From: Glandiceps talaboti
Lineage: Eukaryota > Hemichordata > Enteropneusta > Spengelidae
Direction of reading: 5' to 3'
Assembly: GCF_964340395.1 (NCBI RefSeq)
Contig: NC_135559.1
Span: 8,826,259-8,888,758 of the forward strand
DNA: 62,500 nucleotides
Part shown: positions 23,001 to 34,647 of the stretch, piece by piece
How the letters are laid out: each line of letters starts with the position of its first letter
Numbering within the stretch: the stretch's first letter is position 1
Translations under genes and position numbers: made by a program
Notes under the pieces: generated by a model
What the model saw: the letters and a program-made list of their open reading frames with translations, nothing else
The model's database searches: none
What the model was told of the DNA's origin: nothing

Positions 23001-26000
23001 CAAGAACACTGCTAGCAAAAGATTATCATTATGCACATCCTGTTGCTAAGAAACAAGCTATCAAAACGATCTTGTGAAGAGAAAAGATTTTTTGTAACTT
23101 ACCCTAAAAATGAGTAAAGTTCTTCACTTAATTCTGTACAAAGATAATCTGATACTAAGCCATGAGCATATTGGAGATAATCATCTGAAAGACAACAAAC
23201 AGTTCAATGATTTTTAGTGAAACATGTTGTCGTGTTCTCTGGACTCTACATTTCATATAAAATCATAAATGGAAACTGTTCTCTGAGGCATATCCAAAAT
23301 GGCCGCCCATATCAAAAATTGCAATTGCAGTCAATATCCAAAATGGCCATCCATATCCAACATGGCCGTCATTGTTTCACCAACTCTATCTCGCCAGACT
23401 TCTGTTACACTCATGTATTTCCCACTAAAAAACATCCATAAATATGTGTAGTTTTTTGTATTCTTAGCGTCGTCTTTTCTTGTAAAAACTAGTCTAGCAT
23501 TCTGCACATGTACATGAGCTGAGTACGTCATGCAACAGTCACCTTTGACCTTATAAACATGGGTCTTTATGCTGTGTTTCGTTTGGTGTACTCATACACT
23601 TTAAATGAATGTAAAATTTTGTCATCTTTGACCCTGTAGAGAGTTTGAGGGTAACAAAAAGCAGTTGCCTAGTTTATGAAAATGAAATTTGAACAAAAAC
23701 AAATTGTTCTAAAATTACAAAATCACCTTTTGATGTTTCATCTTTCCTACTTCTGACAAATGTTTCAACTTTGGCACCACTACCAGCGTGTATGTTTTTT
23801 TCTTTAAGTACAAGTGACGTTCTTTCTACTTTCCCTTTCAGCCATTCTAGTGTCGTCTGTTTGTTGTACCTGTATGCCTTCATTTCTCCACTACCTACGA
23901 GTATTGGGTATAAAGAGAGACATTGAAAAAAAACAAGAAATGAAACTTTTAGGGTATATCTGATAAAATGACAACTTTATCATCTAAAGTGAAAATACAG
24001 CTAAAATGATGTAGACTTAGAGTTTCACTCATGTAACATGACATATAATACACACCCTCAGACAACTTCTAATGCAAAAGAAACAATTACATACTTGCTG
24101 TGCACAGTGGGAATGTAGAAGTAGTCAAGTTGAAATGTTGATTATCAGTTAGAAACTAAACAATTGCAGCCATTAAAACCATCTGTGTAATGTTTTCATT
24201 AGAAGTCTGTTTTTACTGCAGTGTGAAAGAATAGCCATGCTTATCAGTGTTCAATGTGATTGGGCAAAAGTTTATTGTGTCTCTGTTATTGTTAGTCTAG
24301 AGTCGAAATATGTCTAGCTCTGTGTCAAAAATGTAATGTCCCTGAGTGAAACACCAAGCCTACATCATTTTAGCTACAATATTGTGTATTGTTATTATCA
24401 TGGAAAACAAGCTATCAGCAAATGAAGATCGACACAATTTAATTGAAACTTTTGCTGGTGTATGCGGTATATCACACAAGTGGGTGATAGCAATCCCTTG
24501 GTTTTGCAGGTATAAGCACCAAGATAGTGTGAACACTGAACGAAGTTGAAAGGTGTGGCCACTTGAGAAAGATTTGCTGTCAGCAATGGCACCCTGCTGT
24601 GAGTGTACCCACTTATTTCAACATCTTGCAATTACAGTATTGTTTTGTGTCTGTATTGACAGTTGATTTGCTATCATTGCACTACATATGTACCAAAGAT
24701 GACTTATATCAGTGCATGCACATACCATGGTATTTTTACTAGCAGTGCAATATTATATCAAATACATTACACTAGTGTGCTATTGGGTGCATGACCATTG
24801 TATGCACATGAATCTGCATTAGCACACACACCTATATTTTCACAGAAGTTGTATTTTTTGAATAAAAATATGTAATGGTAACAGAACCCAATGATGCAAG
24901 GGTACCTGTGTGAGCAAGGTATTTGCACTTGTGCTTACAAAATTGTCTGCTGCAGACAATATAGTGCAGGCATTCATGAAAATATTCCAAGTGCCTGTAT
25001 GCCACACTTTCACTCACACATTGCAGGCAATGGTACCTGAATACCCCCTTTATCTGCCAAGAAAACACGTAAAACCAGACATCATTACCTACCTTTACAA
25101 TCTGCAATGTGATGTAAGTCTGAAATACCACGACAACCAAGTATTTTGGTGCATTGTGGGTAATCTTCATCTATCACAATCTGATCTAATGTCATAAACA
25201 TTCCACTCTGATGAAAAAACAAAATCTTTTTTAATTTATTTATTTCAGATTTTACAAAAAAAAAACTATAAGAAAGTCACACATCTGTGTTTTCAACTCA
25301 GAGAATTGCAAAAAATTATAAATGTGTAAAAAAAAAAAAGATGAGTAATGTTGTAAATAGAATTTGCAAATGAACACTTCCAAATATGATTTAATGAAAA
25401 GACTACCTCAACTACAGGACCATTCTATGGTAATTTGTTTGAGCATTATGAAAGTGAACCAGAATCTTCACAAGGACTAATTGATATTTTGAAAATGTGA
25501 GCAGCACAGAACAATCAGTTAAGTAATGGCCCCTTTTATTTCATTGTTTTTACATAACATTCCTAAATATAAAGAATTCAGCACAAACTGAGTCTGTTGT
25601 CGAATCAATGCACAGTGTGACATTAATAACTTTAGTACACTATTGACATTACCTGGTCAGCTTTGATGAGATAAGGAAGAATCAGAAACAATGGATCCAT
25701 CGGTGTTGTCATGTAAATGCTGCCATCTGGAAATGAAAATTTAAAAAAAGGCTAAAACTGAAAACGTTATAAGTCCAGTTAGTGTGTCAACCTTGCAGAA
25801 AATTGAGATGAAAACTTTGCTGTACACAAGCTGAGTTGATAAGCTTTTTACGCGGGTGAAAAGGCTTACATAAAATCATAATTAAATTATTCTGGTATGT
25901 TAAAATGTTGCATCCCGGATTATTGTCAAGTTGTATCACCAATGATCACATGCTCAGAATTGTGTATGTTTGTAATGAATATTGTAGTGTCTACATGTCA

Positions 26001-27985
26001 GCCAACTACACGTACAGTCAATAAAACACATGCAGGCTACAACAAATGTGTTCTTGTCAGTGGATCATAACCAACACTCCAACCCGAGAAATGCAAGAAT
26101 GCAGATTTGGTAAAAAAATATGGAATATCTACATATCTCTTGACCTATCAGAATGCTAGATTGGTGACAGGTGACATATCACACCTCTCATACCATAACC
26201 AGTGTTCTCTCCAGGATAGTTTGCAAGGATTGTGGCTAATTTGCATATTATTTTACATATAAATAACATGGTAATTTGCATATTGGTTTACATAGTGATC
26301 AGCATATAATATGCATGTCTCCAACACTGGAACAAAGTCTGACGCTTAATTTAACACATACACACATGTACATTGGGGATCAGCCATTTCTCTTCATGTG
26401 AAAGTATTATTATGATTTTGTCAAAGCTAAAGGAGGGTAGAACACTTTTGAAGCACGGTAGAAACCTGCCAAGCATGGTGCTGCCTGGGTGACAAGGACA
26501 GTGTTTGCACCTTGCTTTCTCTGTAGTGGGGTGAACACTGAGGTGAAATGTCATACCACATCACAGCTGTCATACCTATTACCATACCTTGTTGCACTGT
26601 CTCTTGGATAAACCAGGATCTGTAATTGTCTTCAAATCTTAAAACTTCAAAAACTTTACAATCATTGGCAGTAAACATAAACATAGCACCTTGGTCTACA
26701 AACGAGAAAAAGGAAATACTGGTGATTTCATGAAAACGATGGTTGGCAGGCGACATATACAATGCCAACATTCTCTATCTGAATGACTTTCAGCAATTCT
26801 GCATTTTTAGTTTTATTCTTACATGTATTACAAAAGTTATGATATCATTGGTGATAGTCTGTAAGGTATGGTGCCCTCACACATCGGTCATTGGAGAGGA
26901 TGGAGCAACATGACATTTTTATCACACACACTGCTGACTGCTCATACCAAGAAATTTTGCTATCCCATAATATATATTAGGCAAATGAAGTCATGGACTT
27001 ATTATCACAATAATGACTTTGGGCAGGTTATCACTTTAAGGGCACCAGATCAATCATACATGCATTTGGTTTTTTTTATATTAGACACATGTGGAGACTG
27101 TACATGTACAATGTATGATACATCACGGTTATTCTATGTATATTTTTTCTGTCAATTTGCGAATCAACAGGTAATGTCTCTATAAGTACCGGTAAGTTCT
27201 AACTGAACCATTTTTACAAGTATATCTTTGGTTTCTTGATGAAAAAATGAAAATCGCTTAAGTTGCAACTACAACAAGTTTTATAATCATACACAAAAAT
27301 TGCCTGTCTTTGCTGCTGTTATACCATTCTAAGTTTCCCACAATATGAAGACTCTGCCCCCTTCTGATTATTACAGACTTCATAGTGACATTTATTGAAT
27401 ACTTACCTGTTTTAGGATGTCTTAATTTCACAAAATTGGGTTCCTGTTCATCTTCTTTCACTTCTGTCAGTTCATTTTCTGTCAAAATATTGGCAGATGA
27501 TAATTTTTTTATCCTTACTAATTAGATATAATGCACAGTATATTTTATGCTATTTTAGTTCAACATGACAGCCTTTGTTATTATAATTGTAAACCCACAT
27601 ACAAATTACTACTACAAGTAAACATTTTATCATCTTGAAGTACAGTATATCTTGCAATGATTTGAGATGCCGTGAACTATTTTGTTGCATATTGTATATT
27701 GTATATACATGTATGTACATTTCATGTATCATGAAATATGGCAGACAACAGTAGCAATCTGTTTACCACGACTGGCAGCTCTATTCAAAGAATGACAACA
27801 TAGGATACAGTATTACCCTCCTAAAGAAGAATGACCAACATTAAACAGCTAGAGGAAGATGTAGATTCCAGTTTCCAGATATTTTTTTTTTCACTCATCA
27901 TGCATTTCTCACCTTGTGCGATTAAAACCCACTGCTTTTGCTCTGTTTCTGACGCTTTACGCTTTTTCTTGCTGACTTTAGGCAT
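20078..27985 (-). CDS. RNASEH2B: Ribonuclease H2 subunit B, 10 coding exons, 312 aa
   Basis: A non-catalytic subunit of the nuclear RNase H2 heterotrimer, which removes ribonucleotides embedded in DNA and degrades RNA:DNA hybrids. Exons in transcript order: 27985-27913, 27478-27407, 26695-26588, 25726-25653, 25207-25093, 23894-23727, 23184-23103, 22452-22398, 21467-21384, 20185-20078 (stop TAG at 20080-20078). All introns are GT-AG, phases agree, and the total is 939 nt. The length equals the 312 aa I recall for human. Conserved stretches include FVKLRHPKTG, YRSWFIQETVQ, TPMDPLFLILPYLIKAD, YAHGLVSDYL and EDYTKFNSK. The last exon carries a C-terminal PIP box, MKSISSFF (residues 297-304), for PCNA binding, as in the human protein. 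The N-terminus KVSKKKRKAS is basic and could aid nuclear entry. Head-to-head with RPP38. Confidence 0.97.
20637..21010. repeat. ~57-bp degenerate tandem repeat
   Basis: The motif CATTAATTATGCAAAT, then CTCCTTAAAACTAAGCATTATATCAGT, recurs immediately once and in more diverged form near 20838 and 20985. It lies in RNASEH2B intron 9. Confidence 0.7.
21524..21812 (-). mobile_element. tRNA-derived SINE with (ATT)n tail
   Basis: On the minus strand the head reads TGGCCGAGTGGTTAAACCAC (A box) and GGGTTTGAACCC (B box), as in a class II Ser/Leu-type tRNA. An unrelated body follows, ending GTACAAATAAAGATT with an ATT-rich tail. A second, shorter copy is at 45028-45215. The copy starts just upstream of RNASEH2B exon 9 in + coordinates, inside intron 8. 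Confidence 0.82.
22088..22232. repeat. (TAGTG)n / TGTAG imperfect microsatellite
   Basis: Degenerate TAGTGTAGTGTGG pentamer-type repeat inside RNASEH2B intron 8. Open frames over it are artefacts. Confidence 0.85.
22770..22905. repeat. Dispersed repeat (CACCTTTGTGCCAGGTTTG family)
   Basis: CACCTTTGTGCCAGGTTTG followed by a (GGAC)n-like tract recurs near 39467-39570 within PEX1. Both copies lie in introns. Only part of the parent element is visible and its class is unknown. Confidence 0.5.
23284..23372. repeat. Short minisatellite with AAAATGGCC core
   Basis: Three to four imperfect copies of CATATCCAAAATGGCC in RNASEH2B intron 6. Confidence 0.6.
23999..24375. mobile_element. MITE family A, copy 2 (377 bp)
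   Basis: Starts AGCTAAAATGATGTAGACTT and ends AAGCCTACATCATTTTAGCT, so the termini are almost perfect inverted repeats. Most of the interior is the reverse complement of copies 1 and 3, meaning this copy is inserted in the opposite orientation. It lies in RNASEH2B intron 5. Confidence 0.9.
26200..26330. repeat. CAGTGTTCTC-type dispersed repeat
   Basis: Begins CAGTGTTCTCTCCAGGA and contains GGCTAATTTGCATAT. Both are shared, in part in reverse orientation, with the foldback element at 47305-47454. It lies in RNASEH2B intron 3. Confidence 0.45.
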
Positions 27986-28241
27986 GTTGACCTGATGTTG
28001 TCTCAGTCTGAAGGGCGACTTACGTTACAGAAGTCGATGGATTCAAACCCAAGCACAAACCACAATATCAACAACATTGAACAACGACGACTCTCGTTAA
28101 CCTTTGACTTGAAAACGCGGGAAAGATTTTTAAAGTCAGGTGACTGAGGTCAAGGGTCATCAATACACATGTATCGAGCTGAACTACTAGAAAAGCTAAG
28201 GCACTCGCTTTTGTCAAGAAATTAATGCACATGTGAATGGG
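27986..28241. promoter_or_regulatory. Candidate bidirectional promoter RNASEH2B / RPP38
   Basis: Only 256 bp separate the two divergent start codons. The interval contains a perfect E2F-type site, CGCGGGAAA at 28116-28124 (TTTCCCGCG on the other strand). It also contains a direct repeat of nuclear-receptor half-sites spaced by one base, AGGTCA-A-GGGTCA at 28147-28159. No TATA box is apparent. Shared regulation is an inference from spacing and motifs. Confidence 0.7.
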
Positions 28242-29371
28242 ATGAGTGGTGAAAAGAAGAGAGATTATTTTACAGTGAAGAATTCAATAGAATCTCCCTA
28301 TAACATCGCATGGTATGTACAAACAACTCGCGAATGTCCTGTCTGACGATTTGCGATTGCATTGGTATGATATGGTACCTCAAACCTCCGTGGTATGGTA
28401 TTGGTACAATGGTAGTACATTTCAGTGTCTCGTCGAATTGTTTAGCCACATTATAATGATGATAATTATTGATATTGGATTTGTTGAGACTCAATGAGAG
28501 TTTGGCTAGGTCTAACATTAATGGCAGTATCGATAAAATGGACAGTTTCCATGTTTGAGTCCTTTTGATGCCATTATGTTTGTATTTTGTAATTATAAAC
28601 GACTTTTCAGGCTGTTGTATATTTACAAAACTCTCTTGTGCTGATATACCGGATGCTTCATGCAGTGGGAAGGTAGATATACTGACAGATAGACAGACCA
28701 CAGTCACTTGTGAACTAATATTCTATTCCAGGATGATCATAATAGAAAAATAATGATGTTGTTATTTTTTGAATATTGTAAATTATCTAAATACCTAATA
28801 ACGTCATTATTTTGTATTATGGTCATCCTAGACTAGAATATATCACCATCCTGGAATGGAATATTAACTCACAAGTGACTGTGATACAGACTGACTGATG
28901 GACAAATTAAATGAATTGGTAGGTACACATATAGGACGGATGGATGGGTGGATGGGTGGGTGGGTGGGTGGATGGATGGATGGATGAATGGATGGAGAGA
29001 TAGACAGACAGACATATAGATTTAATGAGATAGACTCTCATGTAAACCAAAACAAAGAAAGTAATGCAAAAATTAACAAAAAAAAATGTATCACCTATCA
29101 CTGATTTGCATACAATGTATGACTTATTTATTTCCATTATTTTCTGTTTTTAGGCCAAGACTACGGGAAGGTGACACATTGTTGATATTGCAAGAAATCA
29201 CAAGGTAATATTGACCATAAGATTGTTATAAGTATATTGGATCATGTCAGGATCAGACTATTCCCATATCTGTCTCAATTTTAGGTAAATGTCACATTTA
29301 CACTTACAGCAAACACAAGTTATTTTGTCCTCTGCAAATTTGGCAAAGAAAGTGTCCTGTTTATTCATTTA

Positions 29372-29449
<78 letters not shown>

Positions 29450-29514
29450 ATCCACACATCTATCTAGCTATCTCTGTATCTAACTATCTATCTATCTATC
29501 TATCTCTATCTCTG

Positions 29515-29554
<40 letters not shown>

Positions 29555-29582
29555 AATCTATCTACCTACCTACCTACCTATG

Positions 29583-29634
<52 letters not shown>

Positions 29635-29678
29635 AATCTATCTACCTACCTACCTACCTACCTACCTACCTACCTACG

Positions 29679-29739
<61 letters not shown>

Positions 29740-32700
29740 CTCGCTCTCTCTCTCTCTCTCTCTCCATCCATCCATCCATCCATCCATCCATCCATCCATC
29801 CATCCATCCATCCATCCATCCCATCCATCTATCTCTCTTTCTTTCTGAGACTGGCACAAAATCCTTTCTACCAGCACAGGATTATACCCAAACAATCAGA
29901 TACTAAATATTCCTTGCTGATAAACTTCTGAAAAAAAGTTTAACCTTTTGTCCGTAAGTCACTCCCATTTTCACCATCATTTAATTCAGAAAGAAATGTC
30001 AGTCATAACAATATTGAATTTTTTTTTTCAAGTATGACAAATGATGAATACCCAAAATTTGTTTTGCAAATTTGGAACTAAACTATTTATTTGAGATATG
30101 TTAAAAAGGTGAAAAGAAAAGATTAAATTTGTTACAGGAAAATGTAGAAACATTGATAATGTAATTATTGTGATACCGGTATCTATTTGATCCTACAGAG
30201 TGTTCCAGCCATTGGAATCACTATTGAAAAAAGAAAGATCCATCAATAGAAAGAAAACTGAGAAGAGAAAATTGGAAGAAGCTGCAAAAGATGACAAAGA
30301 TGGAGACAAGAATGATAAGAAGTTCAAAATTAGGTATGTTATGATGCAAGTATCACTACATAGAGTTAGAGTAAGTCTGTGTTTGTAACTCAATAATTGC
30401 AAAAACATGTATGAAAATGTGTGATATGTTTGTTATAGTACATGCAGGAAATGATTTGTAAACATTACAGTATTTTGTAATTTCTATATCACATGTAGTC
30501 TGCACCTGCATCAGCTTCTTCCTTGAAACGTCACCATGCACAAACCGTTGGTTAATTTTGTTTAGGCCAAAAAAAAAAAATATCTGGTTCTGGTCAGGCT
30601 AACTTTCTAAAGTGGTGTGACGACACAAATGGTTTTTTTTCCTAATTTTTTTTTTTTTTTTTTTTTTTGGCAAATAAGTAAATACACATTTTTTTGACAC
30701 TTTACATACTCTGTTCTATCATATTTATCTCTTGAAAAACTTCCTTTTTCTTCAAAGCAGTTTAGGCTTTGTATTTAAGCAGTCTTGGCATGTAGGGTAG
30801 ATTTCAGCTGCTTGTTCTCCTGATATCATGAATAAATAAGGAACGGGAAAGCAATAGTTATCGGGAAAAAAAGGATCGGCGCTGAGATATTCAGGGGACA
30901 CGCACTGACCAGAACCAGATATATATATTTTTTTGGCCTTACCAAGTTGTTTACGAATCATGTCCCATAAGTGAATACATGTCAGTTTCTATCCTACCAC
31001 ATTCTCAGTTATCCAGTTAGGTAGTCCTCCTGCCAGACTCATGACTTCTTTCTAAAGGTGCATGAAGTGCGCCCTCTAGCAGCTTTACTGCTACAGTGAG
31101 TGACAATGTCACAAAGTCTGGCTGGAAGAATGAGGATAAAAATACCTGCCAATGGGAAGAGTGAGTGAACCATCTTTTCAAACACAATAGCTAGTGAATA
31201 TTTTATATCCAGGAGAAGTCTGTTATAAATAGTGACTAATTATGTCTTGAGGATTTATTTACTTCAATGAATGACATAACAAACTAACAGCTGGGTCGAC
31301 TAGGACACAATGTCCATTCAAATCTTCCACAACCCCATTGTAACCTTGGTAAGCACATAGGATTAAAGCATTTACACTTTCACACAAACCAGAGCTGTTA
31401 TTTCTTCATCGACACTGCGAAATAACGAAATGGGCAGTCTTGGACGGTGCTGTAAAAGAGGATGTAGTTTACGACAAATCATTTATGTTGCAACCTAAAT
31501 TCTATCAGGTCCCCAGTTATACAGCTGGATTGATTGAGGCACAATAGGAAATTTGCAAACCCACCATGTTGAATGTTGCATCATGGGAAATGTGATAATA
31601 AATACTAACCAATTAGTATTGCAAACAATGTTGATACATAGTTTTTAACCACAAATAATCAATCATAATCACCCTGACCATTGTGGGAGGTTTATTTTAT
31701 CAGTAGCTCCAGATTAGGTATTACAATAACCACAGATAATCCCATAGTCCTTTGCGTCTGAGCATGCTCAGTCTGGATTGCAAGTTCCCTATTGCCATTC
31801 ATATCTTGTGTAAGAACTTTAATCATTCAGGAATAAATGGCTGTGGTGAAGATTGAACCAACAACTTACAAATTCTGAGCTAACCATTTTAACCATTCAA
31901 CCATCATTGATATCTATTTGTTTATGTTTTTTACACTTGAAAAGATCTCAGCTATGTTTTGGCATCAATGAAGTAACCAAGGCCCTGGAGAGAAGCCAGC
32001 TACGACTAGTAATAGTTTGTAAATCAGCAAAACCAGCCCTACTGACAACTCACCTTATACCGTTATGTGTATCAAGAGAAACACCGGCATTATGTGTATC
32101 AGCACTCAGTAAGACGTTGGCACCCATACTTGGGTTAATGTCATTACTAGCTATTGGATTCAAGGTGAGGATAGGGGTTTAAGTTTTACTGATTATAGGG
32201 AATGGTTTCTAGAGCATAGTGTGGTATGGAATGTCATATCATTATGGAGTGTGATGTGATAGTGTAGTGTAGTGTGGTGTGATGTGGTGTGCTGCAATGT
32301 GATATGATGTGATGTGTGGTATGATACGATATGAGGGTGTGTTGTGTTGTGGTGTGATGAAATGCGATGTAGTGTGATGTGATATGTATTGTGATGTGAT
32401 GCAGTGTGATATGATGTGATATAATGTGATATATATACGATGGGATGTAATATGATGTACTGTGATGTGGCATGTTGCAGTGAAGATATTTTAAGATGAT
32501 CTTTCACTTTTTTAGACTGGTAGTGGAGAAGATGATGTATTCGATGAACTCGTGAAATTTGTTGTTTCAAAAGCACCACCATTGGAACTACCATGGTTAC
32601 AACACAAGGACGTACTACAACGTAAAATTGAACTTGTCAAGACTGATTTACTAAAACAAAGACAATCACAAGAGAATGACCCCTCCTCAAAAGAAACCTT

Positions 32701-33037
32701 GTCAAAAACACAGGATGGTGTTGCTACTGAGACTGATACAAGCAAAAACCAGTCTGAACCGGACACAACTGGTTTGAGTCAGACTGAACTGGATAAAACC
32801 AGTTTTAACAATGCTGCATTGCAGAAAGTTGCAGACGATACAAATAAAGAAGAAATTGAGGAACCACCGTCTAAAAGACCACGGCTAAAAGAAGTGACAA
32901 AAAAGAAAAAGAAACAAAAGAAGGAGAAAAAACATCGAACTGAATACCAACAACTAAAAGTCAAACAAATGAAAAACATACCTAATGAGAAGAGACAGAA
33001 ACGTAAAAAGAAACGAAAAGCTGCAAAACAAAAATGA
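28242..33037 (+). CDS. RPP38: Ribonuclease P/MRP subunit p38, 5 coding exons, 332 aa
   Basis: An L7Ae-family RNA-binding subunit of RNase P and RNase MRP, acting in nucleolar tRNA 5'-end and rRNA processing. Exons: 28242-28312, 29154-29204, 30199-30333, 31945-32164, 32516-33037. All junctions are GT-AG with matching phases, totalling 999 nt. Tryptophan 24 is split across the first junction. The N-terminal [11 protein letters not shown]...ILQEITRVFQPLE matches the human N-terminal motif around NNPYIIRW. Residues ~86-160 are the L7Ae core ([48 protein letters not shown]), followed by ELPWL. The last ~90 residues are a Lys/Arg-rich tail typical of nucleolar proteins. It is longer than the ~283 aa human protein because of the tail and a charged linker. 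To my knowledge the human coding region is one exon, so the introns here are notable. A possible poly(A) signal AATAAA lies at 33793-33798. Confidence 0.95.
28699..28883. mobile_element. Foldback (MITE-like) element in RPP38 intron 1
   Basis: The left end CACAGTCACTTGTGA and right end ACAAGTGACTGTG are inverted. Inner pairs (CCAGGATGATCATAAT / ATTATGGTCATCCT and TAATGATG / CGTCATTA) continue the stem. It has no coding capacity. Confidence 0.75.
28937..29005. repeat. (GGAT)n/(GGTG)n microsatellite
   Basis: Mixed GGAT, GGTG and AGAC tetranucleotides in RPP38 intron 1, near the acceptor-proximal half of the intron. Confidence 0.85.
29373..29836. repeat. Compound (TCTG)n(TCTA)n(CTAC)n(CT)n(CATC)n array
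   Basis: About 460 bp of successive tetranucleotide blocks in RPP38 intron 2. A module of (TCTA)n, ATCAATCTATCTAC and (CTAC)n occurs twice. Tyr-Leu-Ser type open frames are artefacts. Confidence 0.95.
30562..30942. mobile_element. TAGGCC-ended foldback element, family D (381 bp)
   Basis: The left end TTAGGCC-(A)n-TATCTGGTTCTGGTCAG is inverted at the right end as CTGACCAGAACCAGATAT-(T)n-GGCCTTA. It lies in RPP38 intron 3. Related ends occur at 2.02-2.19 kb and 58.69-58.76 kb, and a single TTAGGCCTTA near 59.44 kb. No ORF. Confidence 0.82.
31542..31794. mobile_element. MITE family B, copy 2 (253 bp)
   Basis: Same orientation and length as copy 1 at 11462-11714, with scattered differences. The terminal inverted repeat at the left is slightly decayed (AATAGGAAATTTGCAA). 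It lies in RPP38 intron 3, ending 150 bp before exon 4. Confidence 0.85.
32222..32482. repeat. (GTGAT)n-type degenerate microsatellite
   Basis: Imperfect pentanucleotide repeats of GTGAT/GTGTA occupy most of RPP38 intron 4, ending just before the exon 5 acceptor. Confidence 0.85.
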
Positions 33038-34647
33038 CACTTTTGTGACTTTAACAGATATTTTATAATTCACTTTTATTTTCATTTTCCAAAACTTTGG
33101 TAACATTATTGGACAAAAAACTACGGATTGATACATGGCCAAACTTCTGCAGCTTTCATTTCTTCAAAATTCCACATTTGAAAATCATAAAAATAACCAT
33201 GGCCTCAAAAATGATTCATACAAACAAGGTGGCATGCATAGAATTATGATAATTTATTTACCATATATGGTAGTGAAGCATACAAAATGAAGTAACCAAC
33301 TGTCAAACAATTACCATAAAATTTACATATGATGTGAACTCAAGATTAATGTGTACATATAATTATGTCAAATCAAAATTGGTGATGTTTTTCATAAAGA
33401 ACATAAACCAAGAACTGATTCGAAGACTGTTGGTAACCCTTAGACAGCCATGGTTATATGTAGACAGTGCACAATCAGAGGTCTAGAAATAATTACATTC
33501 AGCAATGATAATTCACCATATTTGTATATGCTCATTATCATAACGTTTACATATGCTAATATATTATTTGCATAAATGAATACTAAAGACCTGGATCATG
33601 ACCGATGTGTGAGGGCGCCCCATCACAGCTTATCTTGCAGACTATAAAACTGTCTGGTGAAATTCTATAGTACCAGAATGCAAAAGTCGTTATAATTTTA
33701 ATTCAGGATTGGCAGAATCTCTAAGGATTTGAGAAAAGCTGCTCCATAGGAATTTGTATGTGTCTAGTTTTAATTTTATGTAATTCTAATATAATAAATC
33801 TTAAAATCTTTACAAAATATTGCACCATTGTCATTGGAGTGTCATGTAAATTTGATTATTCGTGAAAGTATAAAAGTATAAAATGATTCAAATCTCATGC
33901 TGGTTTTGTTTCAACATGACTAATTTTATAAAAAAAAATATAATGACTAATGCTAACAAAACATTGCCAGTGCTAAATTGGCATTATTAGTGCTAACCTA
34001 CCATCATTACTGCTAATCTATCAGTTATAACAAGGAATTGTTAGTGCTACCCAATATTACTAGTGCCAACCCGACATTACTAGTGCTAATCTTACATATT
34101 CCAGTTAATGGGGACGGTTTCTAATAATTTCAAATTTGTGAACTTACAAGTACTGTTGACAAACTAGTTTTATTTCACCTCATACAAAATGTGAGATGTT
34201 TGCCCCTTTAGAGCCTTGTTGTACGATGCAATAAAAACACTGAGCCATGCCATACTATACAATAACTCATTAAATTCAACATTTACAAGGTTTTTCAGTA
34301 TTTCATTATTGAAAATAAAATTTTAAAGGAACTGATTATTTGTTGCACACAATTTTTGTTTATCAACTTGAATAAACTCTCACTACAATATGTTCAACTA
34401 CTGGTATACACCATAAGCACTCCTGGTCTGATTTTAGCTGGATTTACTTCCTGAAAATGTCATCAATTGTTGACTATCTTCAAGTACCAGTAGTTGATTT
34501 TGATTTCATTAATTATGTATGTTTCTGTCATACATCAGGACCTTTTAGCATCCATCATAACAACATCAAATGAAAGTGTCACTAAACAGTGATCAATTCT
34601 AATGCCAATCTTCTAATTGGAAAGATCACATGACCCATAGCTGTTTG
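33038..34647. other. Convergent 3' region RPP38 / PEX1
   Basis: About 1.6 kb between the RPP38 and PEX1 stop codons, presumably both 3' UTRs. It contains a copy of the GACCGATGTGTGAGGGCGCC dispersed motif at 33600-33619 and a degenerate ~20-bp minisatellite (CATTACTAGTGCTAACC) at about 33940-34100. No additional gene is seen. Confidence 0.6.
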
